NCBI RefSeq assembly: GCF_002860355.1
Contig: NZ_NMWU01000029.1
Span: 1-64,000 of the forward strand
From: Bifidobacterium margollesii
GTDB taxonomy: Bacteria > Actinomycetota > Actinomycetes > Actinomycetales > Bifidobacteriaceae
DNA length: 64,000 bases
Direction of reading: 5' to 3'
In this document: positions 47,483 through 57,356 of the stretch, piece after piece
Layout of the letters: each line of letters begins with the position of its first letter
Position numbering within the stretch: the stretch's first letter is position 1
Position numbers and translations under genes: made by a program
Notes under the pieces: model-generated
The model's database searches: none
What the model saw: only the letters and a program-made list of their open reading frames with translations
Told to the model about the DNA's origin: nothing

Positions 47483-48205
47483 CCCATTCCGTTCCTTTTC
47501 GGAAAGCAGTTCCTCCGCTACACGCCGGATGGCTTCGGGACCGTGACCCTTCCGTATTCCCGCGCTCCACAGCCGTCGCCGCCTCACGTCGGAATCCATG
47601 CCTTCCGTACGCGCGGCCACCTTCCGTCCGAGCTCGTAGGCGGATTCCTCGAACGCACCGGTCCGCCGGGCCTCCTCCACCACGCGGGCAGCCAAGGCGG
47701 CATCCACTCCCTTACGGGACAGCTCCCGAACGGCACCGTGCTCGCCGAGCTGACGGGACAGGCAGTATCGAACCATCGAACGGGCATACGCCTCATCATC
47801 GAGCAATCCAACCTCGATCAACCGATCGATCGTCGCATTGACCGCCTCATCCGCATACCCCTTGCGTTTAAGCCGCTGAGCCAGCGCACCGGAAGCGCGA
47901 GGGGCGGAATCCAGCAATGTCAGCGCGGCCTCCTTGCAGGCTTGAGCATCGTTCGGATCCTCGACTCCCCCACCGTAGGCAGTCGTGCCGAGTCCGGCGC
48001 CGAATCCTCCACGCTTCGGTCTGCGATCGCCCGAACGCCGACGGGCCTTGCGATCCGCCCTCGAATCGTCATCGTCGGGCGCCCCGAATCGAGAGGCCCG
48101 CACGGCGCCGGAGTGCCGAGAATCGGCTCGATCGACATCACCGGATGCTGCCGAAGACACGGGATGAGCGCTGAGAAACTCCTCGACGGAGATCACCGCA
48201 AACAC
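47477..48205 (-). CDS. recX: Regulatory protein RecX
   Basis: 242-residue RecA modulator. The first ~90 residues are a polar Asp/Arg/Ser-rich extension. The RecX helix repeats follow: ACKEAALTLLDSAPRASGAL, LKRKGYADEAVNATIDRLIE, VGLLDDEAYARSMVRYCLSR, GEHGAVRELSRKGVDAALAA and the last repeat near 190-235. RecX binds in the groove of the RecA filament and limits its activity. It follows recA by 15 bases on the same strand and is certainly co-transcribed. The start is GTG 48205 with GGAGG close by; GTG three codons later is an alternative. The stop codon lies within the rnpB 3' end on the opposite strand. Confidence 0.9.
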   Translation of the reverse strand: MFAVISVEEFLSAHPVSSAASGDVDRADSRHSGAVRASRFGAPDDDDSRADRKARRRSGDRRPKRGGFGAGLGTTAYGGGVEDPNDAQACKEAALTLLDSAPRASGALAQRLKRKGYADEAVNATIDRLIEVGLLDDEAYARSMVRYCLSRQLGEHGAVRELSRKGVDAALAARVVEEARRTGAFEESAYELGRKVAARTEGMDSDVRRRRLWSAGIRKGHGPEAIRRVAEELLSEKERNGE

Positions 48206-48220
48206 CTTCCTCCCATGATG

Positions 48221-49366
48221 CTACTGAGCGGCGGACTGATCGGTCGCCGATCCCGATGCTCCCGAGGACGCCGGCCGAGCGGACTCGGCACCATCGGCAT
48301 CCGACGCACCGACGGACCCTCCGTCCTCGTCCGGCTTTTCCACGCCGAACGCCACCTTGATCCTGTGCTGAATCTCGTCCGCCAAAGCGGGATTGTCCTT
48401 GAGAAACTGTCTGGCCTTTTCCCGACCCTGACCCAGTTGATCGCCGTCATAGGTGAACCACGAGCCGGATTTCTTGATGATGTCGGTCTGCACGCCCATA
48501 TCGAGGATGGAGCCTTCCGTGGAGATTCCCTCACCGTACAGCACATCGAATTCGGCGGTCTTGAACGGCGGAGCCATCTTGTTCTTGACGACCTTCACCT
48601 TGGTGCGATTGCCCACGGCCTCGTCCCCGTTCTTGATCGTTTGGATTCGGCGGATGTCCAGACGCACCGAAGCGTAGAATTTGAGTGCCTTGCCACCGGT
48701 GGTGGTTTCCGGACTGCCAAAGAACACGCCGATCTTCTCACGCAGCTGGTTGATGAAGATGGCCGTGGTGCCGGCCTGCGAGAGAGCACCCGTCATCTTC
48801 CGCAGCGCCTGACTCATCAGACGCGCCTGAAGACCGACGTGACTGTCTCCCATATCACCATCGATCTCAGCCTTCGGCACCAAGGCCGCGACGGAATCGA
48901 TGACGATCACGTCCAACGCGCCGGAGCGGATCAGCATGTCGGCGATCTCCAACGCCTGTTCGCCGTTGTCCGGCTGTGAAACGATCAGCGAATCGGTATC
49001 CACACCCAATCGGCGGGCGTATTCCGGGTCAAGCGCATGCTCCGCATCGATGAAGGCGGCCACACCACCGTTCTTCTGGGCATTGGCCACCACATGGAGG
49101 GCGAGCGTGGTCTTGCCGGAGGATTCCGGACCATAGACCTCCACGATCCTGCCCTTGGGAAGCCCGCCGATGCCAAGAGCCAGATCCAACGCCAGCGAGC
49201 CGGTGGGAATGACCTCCACCTCCTGCACCGGTTTGTCTCCCAGCCTCATGGCCGAGCCCTTGCCGAAGCTCTTCTCCACCTGCGCGAGAGCCGTGTCCAA
49301 AGCCGCCTGCCGACGCTTGGCGAGATCCTCGGGATTGTCCTTCTTCTGTGTCGTCTTCTGCGCCAT
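48221..49366 (-). CDS. recA: Recombinase RecA
   Basis: 381-residue recombinase and SOS co-protease. Walker [17 protein letters not shown] (79-86 core), Walker [22 protein letters not shown]1/L2 loops '[19 protein letters not shown]'-type sequence and [18 protein letters not shown] are present. The C-terminal 35 residues are Asp/Ser/Ala-rich, the usual acidic inhibitory tail. The start at 49366 is set by AAGGAG before the ATG and by the usual RecA N-terminus; a 16-residue upstream extension is not likely. A LexA box and -10 lie about 150-170 bases upstream, leaving a 140-base leader. recX follows. Confidence 0.98.
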   Translation of the reverse strand: MAQKTTQKKDNPEDLAKRRQAALDTALAQVEKSFGKGSAMRLGDKPVQEVEVIPTGSLALDLALGIGGLPKGRIVEVYGPESSGKTTLALHVVANAQKNGGVAAFIDAEHALDPEYARRLGVDTDSLIVSQPDNGEQALEIADMLIRSGALDVIVIDSVAALVPKAEIDGDMGDSHVGLQARLMSQALRKMTGALSQAGTTAIFINQLREKIGVFFGSPETTTGGKALKFYASVRLDIRRIQTIKNGDEAVGNRTKVKVVKNKMAPPFKTAEFDVLYGEGISTEGSILDMGVQTDIIKKSGSWFTYDGDQLGQGREKARQFLKDNPALADEIQHRIKVAFGVEKPDEDGGSVGASDADGAESARPASSGASGSATDQSAAQ

Positions 49367-49514
49367 CAGTGTCTCCTTACGTTCGTAATCGCTGGAGCAT
49401 CCACCGTACGACATCGGTCATGCCAAGCGCCAGCCGTACGGGGAATGTGCATGAACGTGCCGCCGTCCACAATCACAGCCACTCGGCGACACCGACCACC
49501 AGCATCCGAACCCG

Positions 49515-49536
49515 ACTATACCCGAACATTTGTTCG
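49515..49536 (-). promoter_or_regulatory. recA SOS promoter: LexA box and -10
   Basis: CGAACATTTGTTCG (49523-49536) exactly fits the actinobacterial/Bacillus-type LexA site CGAAC-N4-GTTCG. On the minus strand it is followed two bases later by TATAGT (49520-49515), so LexA would occlude the promoter. It is the only such box I found in the window, directly upstream of recA. Confidence 0.85.
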
Positions 49537-49598
49537 AAGTCATACGACACTCCGAAAACCGCCCATTCGATATCGCGCGCATCCACAATCATCCGAAA

Positions 49599-49838
49599 TC
49601 ACCACGTCGTCGCCGGCATGGGCGGAGCATTGTGATCCCGACCCCATCGGCGGGAATCCGGGACATCCATCTGATCACACAGCACATTCCACACCACACG
49701 AGGCTCCACCCCATCATCCAGAGCCTCCACCGCGGTTCTGGAGTCCAGCGACGAAAGCGCCAGATCATGCGAAAGACTCCGACCATACGAACGGCCGAAA
49801 ACCTCTTCAAGCAACTCCCAGAATTCCCGTTCCTGCAT
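49599..49838 (-). CDS. DUF3046 family protein
   Basis: 79-residue protein starting MQEREFWELLEEVFGRSYGR, continuing with DLALSSLDSRTAVEALDDGV and VVWNVLCDQMDVPDSRRWG. This pattern is the DUF3046 family, a small actinobacterial protein nearly always encoded just upstream of recA. Function is unknown. No ribosome binding site precedes the ATG, but TAGTCT lies eight bases upstream, so the mRNA may start at the ATG, independent of clgR, whose stop codon overlaps that hexamer. Residues fit the family start, so the ATG at 49838 is well supported. Confidence 0.85.
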   Translation of the reverse strand: MQEREFWELLEEVFGRSYGRSLSHDLALSSLDSRTAVEALDDGVEPRVVWNVLCDQMDVPDSRRWGRDHNAPPMPATTW

Positions 49839-49846
49839 GGAAGACG

Positions 49847-49852
49847 AGACTA
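49847..49852 (-). promoter_or_regulatory. -10 hexamer TAGTCT eight bases before DUF3046 ATG
   Basis: Minus strand TAGTCT at 49852-49847, eight bases, ATG at 49838. The first three bases are the clgR stop codon TAG. The same hexamer precedes the polyprenyl synthase ATG by seven bases. Confidence 0.35.
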
Positions 49853-50386
49853 GTCGCGGCCCTCAACCTCGCGCACTCGGTCGGCCACCATCATCAGCAT
49901 GTCGGAAAGCGGCACGCCGAGCGCACGGGTGATGGACACCAGCAGCTCGGAGCTGGCCTCCTTCTGGCCGCGCTCCACCTCCGAAAGATAGCCGAGAGAC
50001 ACGCCGGCCTTGCCGCTGACCTCGCGCAGGGTCTTGTGATCCTTGGTACGCAGGTTGCGCAGCACCTCGCCGATCACCTTGCGCAGGGAGATCTGACCAT
50101 CCTCGCCCGACACCATGCGCGCCCGCTCGGCATTGTTCACCGCGTCCGACGCGGCATCCTCCCTGTCGGCATTCGCCCACATGCGATTGAGGGCGGCCTG
50201 ACGATCATCCTTGGCCTTTCGGGCGGCTCGCGCGCGCAGAATCTGCTGCTGGGCGAACGCCACGGCTCGCTTCTGAGCCGGCGTGAGATTACGCGCGATG
50301 GCCTTCTCGGGCATGTTCACCACGGCATCGGCACTGGTGGCCTTGGATTCGATCTTCTGCTCATAACGCGTTGCAGTCGCCGTCAT
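49850..50386 (-). CDS. clgR: XRE-family regulator ClgR
   Basis: 178-residue regulator. The C-terminal ~80 residues match Clg[41 protein letters not shown] (helix-turn-helix), [20 protein letters not shown]. ClgR activates clp protease genes and stress genes in actinobacteria. From memory, in Bifidobacterium breve it was reported to control the clpP operon with RecA involved, which would fit recA lying two genes away. The first ~98 residues, rich in Ala/Arg/Gln and predicted helical, are absent from mycobacterial ClgR. AAAGGAG six bases before ATG 50386 supports the long form. A CRP-type palindrome lies about 100 bases upstream. Confidence 0.9.
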   Translation of the reverse strand: MTATATRYEQKIESKATSADAVVNMPEKAIARNLTPAQKRAVAFAQQQILRARAARKAKDDRQAALNRMWANADREDAASDAVNNAERARMVSGEDGQISLRKVIGEVLRNLRTKDHKTLREVSGKAGVSLGYLSEVERGQKEASSELLVSITRALGVPLSDMLMMVADRVREVEGRD

Positions 50387-50478
50387 AATCCACTCCTTTG
50401 GTTGTCCCCGCCTTGTTCTTCGTATCTCCAATCTGACCAACCGGCAATCGACGTGAATATTCCGCCTTCAGTCAACAA

Positions 50479-50494
50479 TGTGATAAAGCTCACA
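50479..50494. promoter_or_regulatory. Perfect CRP/GlxR-type palindrome upstream of clgR
   Basis: TGTGATAAAGCTCACA matches the TGTGA-N6-TCACA consensus of CRP-family regulators in both half-sites. It lies between the cinA stop (50524) and the clgR start (50386), 93 bases before the latter. A TTGTTGACT stretch follows on the minus strand, so the site could overlap or precede a -35. No CRP-family gene is in this window. Confidence 0.5.
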
Positions 50495-50523
50495 TACTTC
50501 GTCGTCGAGACGCAATCCGACGT

Positions 50524-51105
50524 TCAGCCGGTCAGCAGATCAAGAAGCTCACGCAACACGGCCTCCACGGTGCCGGATCGGACCTCCTCCCGCCCGCCGG
50601 GCAGATGCAACTCGCTCACGTACGTCGTGCGGTCGACATCCCGTTCATGCTCAATCCCGCCGACTCCTTCGGGCGACGAGGGCAAACTGATACCGACATA
50701 CACCAGACCGGCCGGCTTGTCTCCGTCCGGACCGGGACCGGCCACGCCGGTGGTCGACAGGCCTATCACGCGATGACCGAGATCCGCATGCGTATCGTAC
50801 AGGCGGGCCGTCGCCTCGGCCATCTGGTAGGCGACCTGGGGATGCACCGCTCCTTCTCTGCGCAGCAGATCGCCGTCCACGCCGAGAATCGCGGTCTTCG
50901 CCTTGATGTCATAGGTGACGGCCGATCCAAGAAACACCCGTGAGGCACCGGGAATCCTCACGAATGCATCGGACAGCAATCCTCCGGTCAGCGATTCGGC
51001 GGCGGCGATGCTCCACCGCCGATCCAAGCAGATGCCCAGTATGTCCGCCGCGAGTCCGTCACGTACATGCCGGTCGTCAGCAGCCGATCCCATCACGCCA
51101 GCCAA
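50524..51105 (-). CDS. cinA: CinA C-terminal-type nicotinamide-nucleotide amidase
   Basis: 193-residue single-domain protein corresponding to the CinA C-terminal (PncC) domain, which deamidates NMN to nicotinate mononucleotide. WSIAAAESLTGGLLSDAFVR has the catalytic Ser in the AESCTGG-type motif (Leu replaces Cys, not catalytic), VFLGSAVTYDIKAKTAILGV and VIGLSTTGVAGPGPDGDKPA followed by GLVYVGIS are the other blocks. The large N-terminal MoaB-like domain of full CinA is absent, as in many actinobacteria. Start codon is TTG at 51105 with GGAGG six bases upstream, one base past the pgsA stop, so it is in the pgsA operon. A linker of ~30 residues (EGVGGIEHERDVDRTTYVSE) is inserted before the last strands. 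Confidence 0.88.
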   Translation of the reverse strand: MAGVMGSAADDRHVRDGLAADILGICLDRRWSIAAAESLTGGLLSDAFVRIPGASRVFLGSAVTYDIKAKTAILGVDGDLLRREGAVHPQVAYQMAEATARLYDTHADLGHRVIGLSTTGVAGPGPDGDKPAGLVYVGISLPSSPEGVGGIEHERDVDRTTYVSELHLPGGREEVRSGTVEAVLRELLDLLTG

Positions 51106-51106
51106 G

Positions 51107-51778
51107 CTAGGCCTCCGTTCGACCGCGGAAGAACGTGCCCCTCACATAAACGAAACCGGAGTACAGGCACAGGACAAGGGCCACCAGCAACAGCACGTAC
51201 GCCACCAGATAATAACCGTCGACCACCATTGCCGGCAGACCGCCACGGCCAGCCGTCGCACCAAGGGACCATGCCGGCAGCATGTACATGGACAGGGAGA
51301 TCGACTGGAACACCGTCTTGAGCTTGCCGGGCCATGCGGCTGCGATCACCTTGCCTCCGGGCTGCTCCATGACGAAGAATCGCATGACGGTGATGCCGAT
51401 CTCACGAATCAGGAACAATATGGTGATCACCCACGCCCATGCGAATTCACCGAAGATCGACAGCAGGATCAAAGCCGAGCACATCAGCAGCTTGTCGGCG
51501 ATGGGATCCATGAGCTTGCCCAGTTCGGTGACCTCGTTGTTGCGTCGGGCCAACCAGCCATCCACCTTATCGGTGCTGGCGGCGACGATGAACAGCACGG
51601 CCGCGATCCACCGCAACATCACATCGTCACGGCCACTCGGGCCCGCCATCACCGTAAGCACGATGTACACCACCACCAGAATGATTCGGGCATAGGTCAC
51701 CAGATTGGCCGAGGTGTTCCACCCCTCCAGCAACGAAGACCCGCCATGTTCCCCCGGATTGTTCTTTTCCGCCATCAA
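51107..51778 (-). CDS. pgsA: CDP-diacylglycerol-glycerol-3-phosphate 3-phosphatidyltransferase
   Basis: 223-residue membrane enzyme making phosphatidylglycerol phosphate. The CDP-alcohol phosphotransferase motif DG-x2-AR-x8-G-x3-D-x3-D is seen as DKVDGWLARRNNEVTELGKL followed by MDPIADKL, with all catalytic Asp residues present. About five to six hydrophobic helices span the protein. AAGGAG precedes ATG 51778 at six bases. It is directly followed by cinA, the common pgsA-cinA-(clgR)-recA arrangement of actinobacteria. Other CDP-alcohol transferases (cardiolipin or phosphatidylinositol-phosphate synthase) share the motif, but order and length favour PgsA. Confidence 0.92.
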   Translation of the reverse strand: MMAEKNNPGEHGGSSLLEGWNTSANLVTYARIILVVVYIVLTVMAGPSGRDDVMLRWIAAVLFIVAASTDKVDGWLARRNNEVTELGKLMDPIADKLLMCSALILLSIFGEFAWAWVITILFLIREIGITVMRFFVMEQPGGKVIAAAWPGKLKTVFQSISLSMYMLPAWSLGATAGRGGLPAMVVDGYYLVAYVLLLVALVLCLYSGFVYVRGTFFRGRTEA

Positions 51779-51886
51779 TCACTCCTTGCTTGACACGCGT
51801 ACCTAAGCGTACCGCGTAACGAATATAAAACCGGCGGCCGCCGCCATGCGGACTCGACCGCCATCGGAACGTCCTCGCCCATCGTC

Positions 51887-54709
51887 CTACTGTGCCGAGG
51901 CGTCCGACGCAGGCCCGGTCGGATGGATGCCGTCGGTCTTGCCCTGAATGAACGCCAGCACCTGAGGAAGATCCTGCGGCTGCACCAGCACCTGACGGGC
52001 CTTGGATCCTTCGGACGGCCCCACCACACCGCGGGATTCCAGCAGATCCATGAGCCGGCCGGCCTTGGCGAACCCGACGCGCAGCTTGCGCTGCAGCATC
52101 GACGTGGAACCGAATTGCGAGGAGACCACCAGTTCGGCGGCCTGCAGCAGAACGTCCATGTCGTCGCCGATCTCCTCATCCGGCTCGACGGCGCTCTGAT
52201 CGGACTCCTTGGCCATCTGCTCGATGTCCTCCCGGTACCGGGGCTTGCGCTGGGTGCGGACGAAGTCCACGGCCGAGCGGATCTCGGATTCGGAAACCCA
52301 TGAGCCCTGCACTCGCAACGGCTTCGCGCTGCCCATTGGCAGGAACAACGCATCACCCTGGCCGATGAGGCTTTCCGCACCCGTGGTGTCGAGAATAACC
52401 CTCGAATCGGTGGCGGAGGACGTGGCGAACGCCAGTCTGGAAGGAATATTGGCCTTGATCAGACCGGTGACCACGTCAACCGACGGACGCTGCGTCGCAA
52501 GCACCAGATGCACGCCTGCGGCACGGGCCAGCTGCGTGATGCGCTGAATGGAGCTTTCCACATCGTTCTTGGCGACCATCATCAGATCGGCCATCTCATC
52601 GACGACCACCAACAGATACGGGTAGGGGGCCACCTTGCGGTTCGACCCTTCGGGCGCGTGCACCTTGCCCGCCCTCACCGCCTCATTGAAGTCCTTGACG
52701 TGGCGGAATCCGAAATACTGCAGATCATCGTATCGGGCGTCCATCTCCTTGACCACCCATTCCAACGCCTGTGCGGCCTTCTTCGGGTCGGTGATGATCG
52801 GCGTGAGCAGATGGGGGATGCCCGCATACGCGGAAAGCTCCACACGCTTGGGATCGACCATGATCAAACGCACCTGTTCGGGGGTAGCTCTCATGATGAT
52901 CGAGGTGAGCATCGAATTGATGAAGCTCGACTTTCCCGAACCGGTGGCACCCGCCACCAGCAGATGAGGCATCTTGGTCAGATCGGCCGTGACGAAATGC
53001 CCTTCGACGTCCTTGCCCACGCCGGCAAGCATCGGATTGCGGTCGTTCCTCGCCTTGTCGCTGCGCAGCACGTCTCCGAGATGCACGATCTCCCTGTCGA
53101 CGTTGGGGATCTCGATGCCGATGGCGGATTTGCCCGGGATCGGCGAGAGGATGCGGACATCGGAGCTCGCCACCGCATAGGCGATGTTGCGCCGCAGATT
53201 CGTGACCTTCTCCACCTTGACGCCGGGACCAAGCTCCACCTCGTACTGGGTGACGGAAGGGCCGCGCAGGAAGCCGACCACCTTCGCATCCACCTTGAAC
53301 TGCTGGAAGGTGGATTGCAGGGCGGCGATGACCTTGTCGTTGGCCGGGGTGCGCGCCGCATGGGGTTTGCCGTGGGCCAACAGCTCCAGATCCGGCAGAT
53401 GATAGGTCTCCGATTCTCCCGGTTCAAGTCCGCCGTCCGGCATCGCCAGTGCCGCACCAGCGTCGGACGGCATGGATGCGGACGCTGACGGCACGGACGA
53501 AGATATTGACGACGCGGCCGAAGACGGTACAGATGACGCCGGTACAGACGATGCCGGCGCAAGCGTCGAGCTCGTGCCGTAGGCGCCGGAATCGGACATG
53601 GGCCTTGTGGCGTCCACTGCTTCGCCATTGCCGACAAGTCCCGCACGTCCGGCGGCGGGATCGGCGTCGATGGCCGTGGCCCAAGGATCGGGATATCCTC
53701 CCTCCTGGACGGCAGGCTGACCATCCTGCGTCAGACCCGCACCCGAGGAGACCGTGCGAGGTGGGCGACGATCCACCACAGGGGTCTCCGCGGTGGCGCC
53801 GTGGGTGGACGCAGCCTTGTCGAATGCTGTATCGGCCGCATATCGGTCAAGTCTCGAATCCTCGGCGTCGTCCTCCTGACCCCGACGGCCGAACAGACGC
53901 TCGAGCAGCGACGGGCGCCGTCTTCTCGCGGCACCGGCAGCGGAACCTTCCGCAGCATCGGCCTCATCATGGGATGGCACCCCATCGGCGAAGACGATGG
54001 TCCCATCGGAATCGTCGTCCGTAAGACGAACCTCATTGGGCAGCCGATCGGAATCCCCGCCGGACTCCCCCGCATCGGCATGATCCGATCGTTCGGCCAT
54101 CCGTTCATGCAGCGTATGACCATATGACGAGACGTCACTCATCGTCACACCGGTGATCAGCAGCAGCGACAGCAGCCCAACCAGTACGAACAGCGCCACG
54201 GCGAACGCTTCGGAAAGCCCCCAGGTCAACGGAGATCCCACAATGAAGCCAAGCAGTCCGCCGGCAGCCTGTATCGACTGCATGTCGAACCCTTGGGACT
54301 CCCCCAATTTCACCGCATCGATAATCGAACAGATCGACCACAACAGCAATCCCAAGCCGACCAGCATCCGGGTATTGCCGTACGAACGAACCGTGGTGCT
54401 GACCAGACGGATCGCAATGTACAGCAGGATCACCGGAAGAATCACGCTCATCATGCCCAGCAGGCTCGACGCCACAACATGCAGAGCCCTGCCGAGCGGA
54501 CCGCTGACCCGGAACCATTCGCTCGCGCAGAACAATACCGCGCACGCCACCAGCACGAAGAAGATCAGGGTCTTCCTCCATACGGTGTCCGCTTCGGGCA
54601 TGACCTTGGTCGTATCCGAAGCATCCGTTGCCTTCGCGCCTTTACCCCTTGCGCCCGCAGAGCGCCCGCCGGACGCACGCGACGATGATTTCGATGATTT
54701 CTGTGCCAT
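51887..54709 (-). CDS. ftsK: DNA translocase FtsK/SpoIIIE
   Basis: 940-residue septal DNA pump. The N-terminus has a basic Ser/Gly/Ala tail and four to five membrane helices (about 48-195). A long Ser/Ala/Asp/Pro-rich linker (200-430, with Ala-Ser repeats) follows. The motor (about 440-860) has the alpha domain, Walker [21 protein letters not shown] near residue 585, Walker [18 protein letters not shown], '[20 protein letters not shown]' and the C-terminal gamma winged helix (YWxLL-type region, '[20 protein letters not shown]') that reads KOPS-like DNA. It moves chromosome ends out of the closing septum. The start at ATG 54709 has no clear binding site. Confidence 0.95.
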   Translation of the reverse strand: MAQKSSKSSSRASGGRSAGARGKGAKATDASDTTKVMPEADTVWRKTLIFFVLVACAVLFCASEWFRVSGPLGRALHVVASSLLGMMSVILPVILLYIAIRLVSTTVRSYGNTRMLVGLGLLLWSICSIIDAVKLGESQGFDMQSIQAAGGLLGFIVGSPLTWGLSEAFAVALFVLVGLLSLLLITGVTMSDVSSYGHTLHERMAERSDHADAGESGGDSDRLPNEVRLTDDDSDGTIVFADGVPSHDEADAAEGSAAGAARRRRPSLLERLFGRRGQEDDAEDSRLDRYAADTAFDKAASTHGATAETPVVDRRPPRTVSSGAGLTQDGQPAVQEGGYPDPWATAIDADPAAGRAGLVGNGEAVDATRPMSDSGAYGTSSTLAPASSVPASSVPSSAASSISSSVPSASASMPSDAGAALAMPDGGLEPGESETYHLPDLELLAHGKPHAARTPANDKVIAALQSTFQQFKVDAKVVGFLRGPSVTQYEVELGPGVKVEKVTNLRRNIAYAVASSDVRILSPIPGKSAIGIEIPNVDREIVHLGDVLRSDKARNDRNPMLAGVGKDVEGHFVTADLTKMPHLLVAGATGSGKSSFINSMLTSIIMRATPEQVRLIMVDPKRVELSAYAGIPHLLTPIITDPKKAAQALEWVVKEMDARYDDLQYFGFRHVKDFNEAVRAGKVHAPEGSNRKVAPYPYLLVVVDEMADLMMVAKNDVESSIQRITQLARAAGVHLVLATQRPSVDVVTGLIKANIPSRLAFATSSATDSRVILDTTGAESLIGQGDALFLPMGSAKPLRVQGSWVSESEIRSAVDFVRTQRKPRYREDIEQMAKESDQSAVEPDEEIGDDMDVLLQAAELVVSSQFGSTSMLQRKLRVGFAKAGRLMDLLESRGVVGPSEGSKARQVLVQPQDLPQVLAFIQGKTDGIHPTGPASDASAQ

Positions 54710-54752
54710 AGCAAAGCACTACATTACCGTTTGCGGGGAACTACGGAAGAGA

Positions 54753-55781
54753 TCAGGCTGAAATATCGCCGAGATGATGCTGCACGTATTCATCAGCATG
54801 GGCGTCGATCGCATCGTAATCGCCGGCGTCAGCGTGCCGCACGATGCCCAGCGCATTGCGCAGCAGATCCGGATTCAACGCCTCAAGCCAATGGATGCGC
54901 GGATCACGGCCGAACCACCCCATCTGCTTGCGAGCCAGACGACGGGTCTTCTGCGCGATGTCGGCCATCGCGTCGTCCATGTCGGTCAGCCCGTCAAGCA
55001 GATCGATGACCTGCTGGTATCCAAGCGCGCGAGCCGCCGTGACGCCGAGACGAGGACGAAGACGTTCCACCTCGTCGACGAACCCGTCGTCGAACATGTT
55101 CCGCGTGCGCACGGCGATGCGACGATCCAGCTCCTCACGCGGCAGATCAAGGCCGATCTGCACGGACGGTATGACGTACCGGTATTTCGGAAGACTGGCG
55201 GAATACGGTCGGCCGGTGATCTCGATGACTTCCAACGCGCGTACGGTACGGCGTGGATTATGCGCGTCCATGCGACGGGCGGCCTCGGGATCCCTGCGTT
55301 CCAGCTCGGCGAACAGAGCCCCGGCGCCTTCGGTTTGCACACGATGCTCCAACCGAGCGCGAACTTCGGGATCGGTGCCGGGGAACGAAATATCGTCAAT
55401 GGCCGCGCGGGCGTACAATCCCGATCCGCCCACCAGAATCGGACGCACCCCCCTGCCACGCAATTCGCCGATGCAGTCGCGCACCAGACGTTGATACCGA
55501 GCCACCGTCATCGTTTCGGTGGGCTCGATGACGTCGAGCAGATGATGCGGCACCCGCTCGCGCTCCGCGGCAGTGGCCTTCGCCGTGCCGATATCCATAC
55601 CCCGATACATCTGATAGGCATCGGCATTGACGATTTCGGCCTGCTGCCCCGCCGAACGCAACGCCTCGGCGAGCGCAATGGCCAGGCCGGTCTTCCCCGA
55701 AGCCGTGGGACCGACGATCGATACGACGCGCATCTCTCCGACGTCGACGGCCTGACCGTTCGATGGTTCAGTGGCGGACAT
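54753..55781 (-). CDS. miaA: tRNA dimethylallyltransferase
   Basis: 342-residue enzyme adding dimethylallyl to A37 of tRNAs reading UNN codons. P-loop [20 protein letters not shown], '[20 protein letters not shown]' with the catalytic Asp, [20 protein letters not shown], and [15 protein letters not shown] are the conserved blocks; the C-terminal half has [15 protein letters not shown] and [10 protein letters not shown]. The ATG at 55781 overlaps the miaB reading frame by 14 bases; GTG/ATG alternatives near 55730 are possible but would drop 17 residues only. miaA directly follows miaB, whose product thiomethylates the same adenine, so the two act in sequence (i6A to ms2i6A). Confidence 0.94.
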   Translation of the reverse strand: MSATEPSNGQAVDVGEMRVVSIVGPTASGKTGLAIALAEALRSAGQQAEIVNADAYQMYRGMDIGTAKATAAERERVPHHLLDVIEPTETMTVARYQRLVRDCIGELRGRGVRPILVGGSGLYARAAIDDISFPGTDPEVRARLEHRVQTEGAGALFAELERRDPEAARRMDAHNPRRTVRALEVIEITGRPYSASLPKYRYVIPSVQIGLDLPREELDRRIAVRTRNMFDDGFVDEVERLRPRLGVTAARALGYQQVIDLLDGLTDMDDAMADIAQKTRRLARKQMGWFGRDPRIHWLEALNPDLLRNALGIVRHADAGDYDAIDAHADEYVQHHLGDISA

Positions 55782-57237
55782 GATAGGTCTGTCCCTTCGA
55801 GGGGTCCGGATCGGCGATGAGATTATGCCGTCCGGCGTGGGTGACGGTGGCGGTGACGAAGTCGCCGACCTGAGGCATCGGCTCTCCTTCGGGCACGCCG
55901 ATGTGCACGAGCACGCCGGTGCGTTCACGCCCGGTGACCCTGTGGGTTTCCGCGTCCTTCTTGCCTCGTGTCCCGGTGATCATCACTTCGACGTCCCGTC
56001 CTTCGAATCCCCTGAGATTCTCCGCGGTGATGCGTTCCTGAAGCGCGACCAGCCGTTCGAACCGCTCCTGCACCACGTCGTGAGGCACCTGTTCCATGGA
56101 TGCGGCCGGCGTACCGGGACGCGGCGAGTAAATGAATGTGAAGGCCGATGAGAACCGCGCCTGCTCCACGACGTCGAGCGTGCGCTGGAAATCCTCTTCG
56201 GTCTCCCCCGGGAATCCGACGATGATATCCGTGCTGATCTGCGCGTCGGGCATGGCCTCGCGCACCTTGCGCAGGATGTCCATGAACTTCGCGGAGCGGT
56301 ACGAACGTCGCATGGCACGCAGAATATCGTCGGAACCGGACTGCAGCGGCATGTGCAGCTGGTGCATGACGTTGGGGGTCTGGGCCATCGCCTCGATCAC
56401 GTCGTCGGTGAATGCGGCGGGATGGGGCGACGTGAACCGCACGCGCTCCAGACCTTCGATGCCTCCGCAGGCGCGCAGCAGTTTGGAAAAGGCCATGCGG
56501 TCGCCCATGGAGTATCCATAGGAGTTCACGTTCTGACCGAGCAGCGTGACCTCCTTGGCACCGTTGCTCACGCACCGGCGTACCTCGTCGAGGATGTCCC
56601 CCGGACGACGGTCGCGTTCCTTGCCTCGGGTGGTGGGCACGATGCAGAACGTACAGGTATTGTTGCAACCCACCGAGATCGACACCCATGACGAGACCCG
56701 CGAATCGCGTACGGTGGGCAGCTGGCTGGGAAACACGTCGAGCTTCTCCTGCACCTTCACCTGAGGCTTGCCGCTCGCCCGGTTCTGGTCGAGCAACCGT
56801 GGCAGCGAACCGATGTTCTTGGTGCCGAACACGGCGGACACCCAGGGAGCCTTGCGCGCGATGCGCTCCCGGTCGAGCTGGGCCATGCATCCGCCCACCG
56901 CGATCTGCAGGTTCGGTCGCATGCGCTTGAGATCAGCCCACAGTCCGATGGTGCCGTACATGCGTTCGGCGGCGTTCTCCCTCACCGCGCAGGTGTTGAG
57001 CACGATCAGATCGACGTCCCTGTCGGACGCCTGCTGTTCGGTTGCGGCCACATAGCCGTCCGCATCGAGCACGCCGGCGATGCGTTCGGAATCATGCACG
57101 TTCATCTGGCATCCGAGCGTATGCACATAATACACGCCCTTGCCGCGTCCCCTGTCGGCGAGGTTCTCCTGCTCGCCGGTAAGCGAGGAGGCCGCAATGG
57201 GATTGCGCTCCTCGACGGTCATCATATCCTCATTCAT
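55768..57237 (-). CDS. miaB: tRNA-2-methylthio-N6-dimethylallyladenosine synthase
   Basis: 489-residue radical-SAM methylthiotransferase. The N-terminal UPF0004 domain has [32 protein letters not shown] and VGGCMAQ, three Cys for the auxiliary cluster. The radical-SAM motif [11 protein letters not shown] follows with [25 protein letters not shown] and FTSPHPAAF, and the C-terminal TRAM domain binds tRNA. The start at 57237 has no ribosome binding site, but TAGGAT lies eight bases upstream, a leaderless pattern. It is followed by miaA with a 14-base overlap. MiaB is the best assignment; RimO and MtaB have different motif spacing. Confidence 0.95.
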   Translation of the reverse strand: MNEDMMTVEERNPIAASSLTGEQENLADRGRGKGVYYVHTLGCQMNVHDSERIAGVLDADGYVAATEQQASDRDVDLIVLNTCAVRENAAERMYGTIGLWADLKRMRPNLQIAVGGCMAQLDRERIARKAPWVSAVFGTKNIGSLPRLLDQNRASGKPQVKVQEKLDVFPSQLPTVRDSRVSSWVSISVGCNNTCTFCIVPTTRGKERDRRPGDILDEVRRCVSNGAKEVTLLGQNVNSYGYSMGDRMAFSKLLRACGGIEGLERVRFTSPHPAAFTDDVIEAMAQTPNVMHQLHMPLQSGSDDILRAMRRSYRSAKFMDILRKVREAMPDAQISTDIIVGFPGETEEDFQRTLDVVEQARFSSAFTFIYSPRPGTPAASMEQVPHDVVQERFERLVALQERITAENLRGFEGRDVEVMITGTRGKKDAETHRVTGRERTGVLVHIGVPEGEPMPQVGDFVTATVTHAGRHNLIADPDPSKGQTYHVRH

Positions 57238-57245
57238 AGGTCACC

Positions 57246-57251
57246 ATCCTA
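57246..57251 (-). promoter_or_regulatory. -10 hexamer TAGGAT eight bases before miaB ATG
   Basis: Minus strand TAGGAT at 57251-57246, eight bases, ATG at 57237. The same hexamer precedes pknB. An ACGGCA at the -35 position matches the consensus at three of six bases. Confidence 0.4.
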
Positions 57252-57356
57252 GCGGCACATGTCCCCGTTGCCGTTGCGGGTTTTCCTCACGAACCTTGGT
57301 ACCATATCGCATGAAATCGCACATCGACCGTCGAGGAGACCGTTAAGGAGCTTGCC

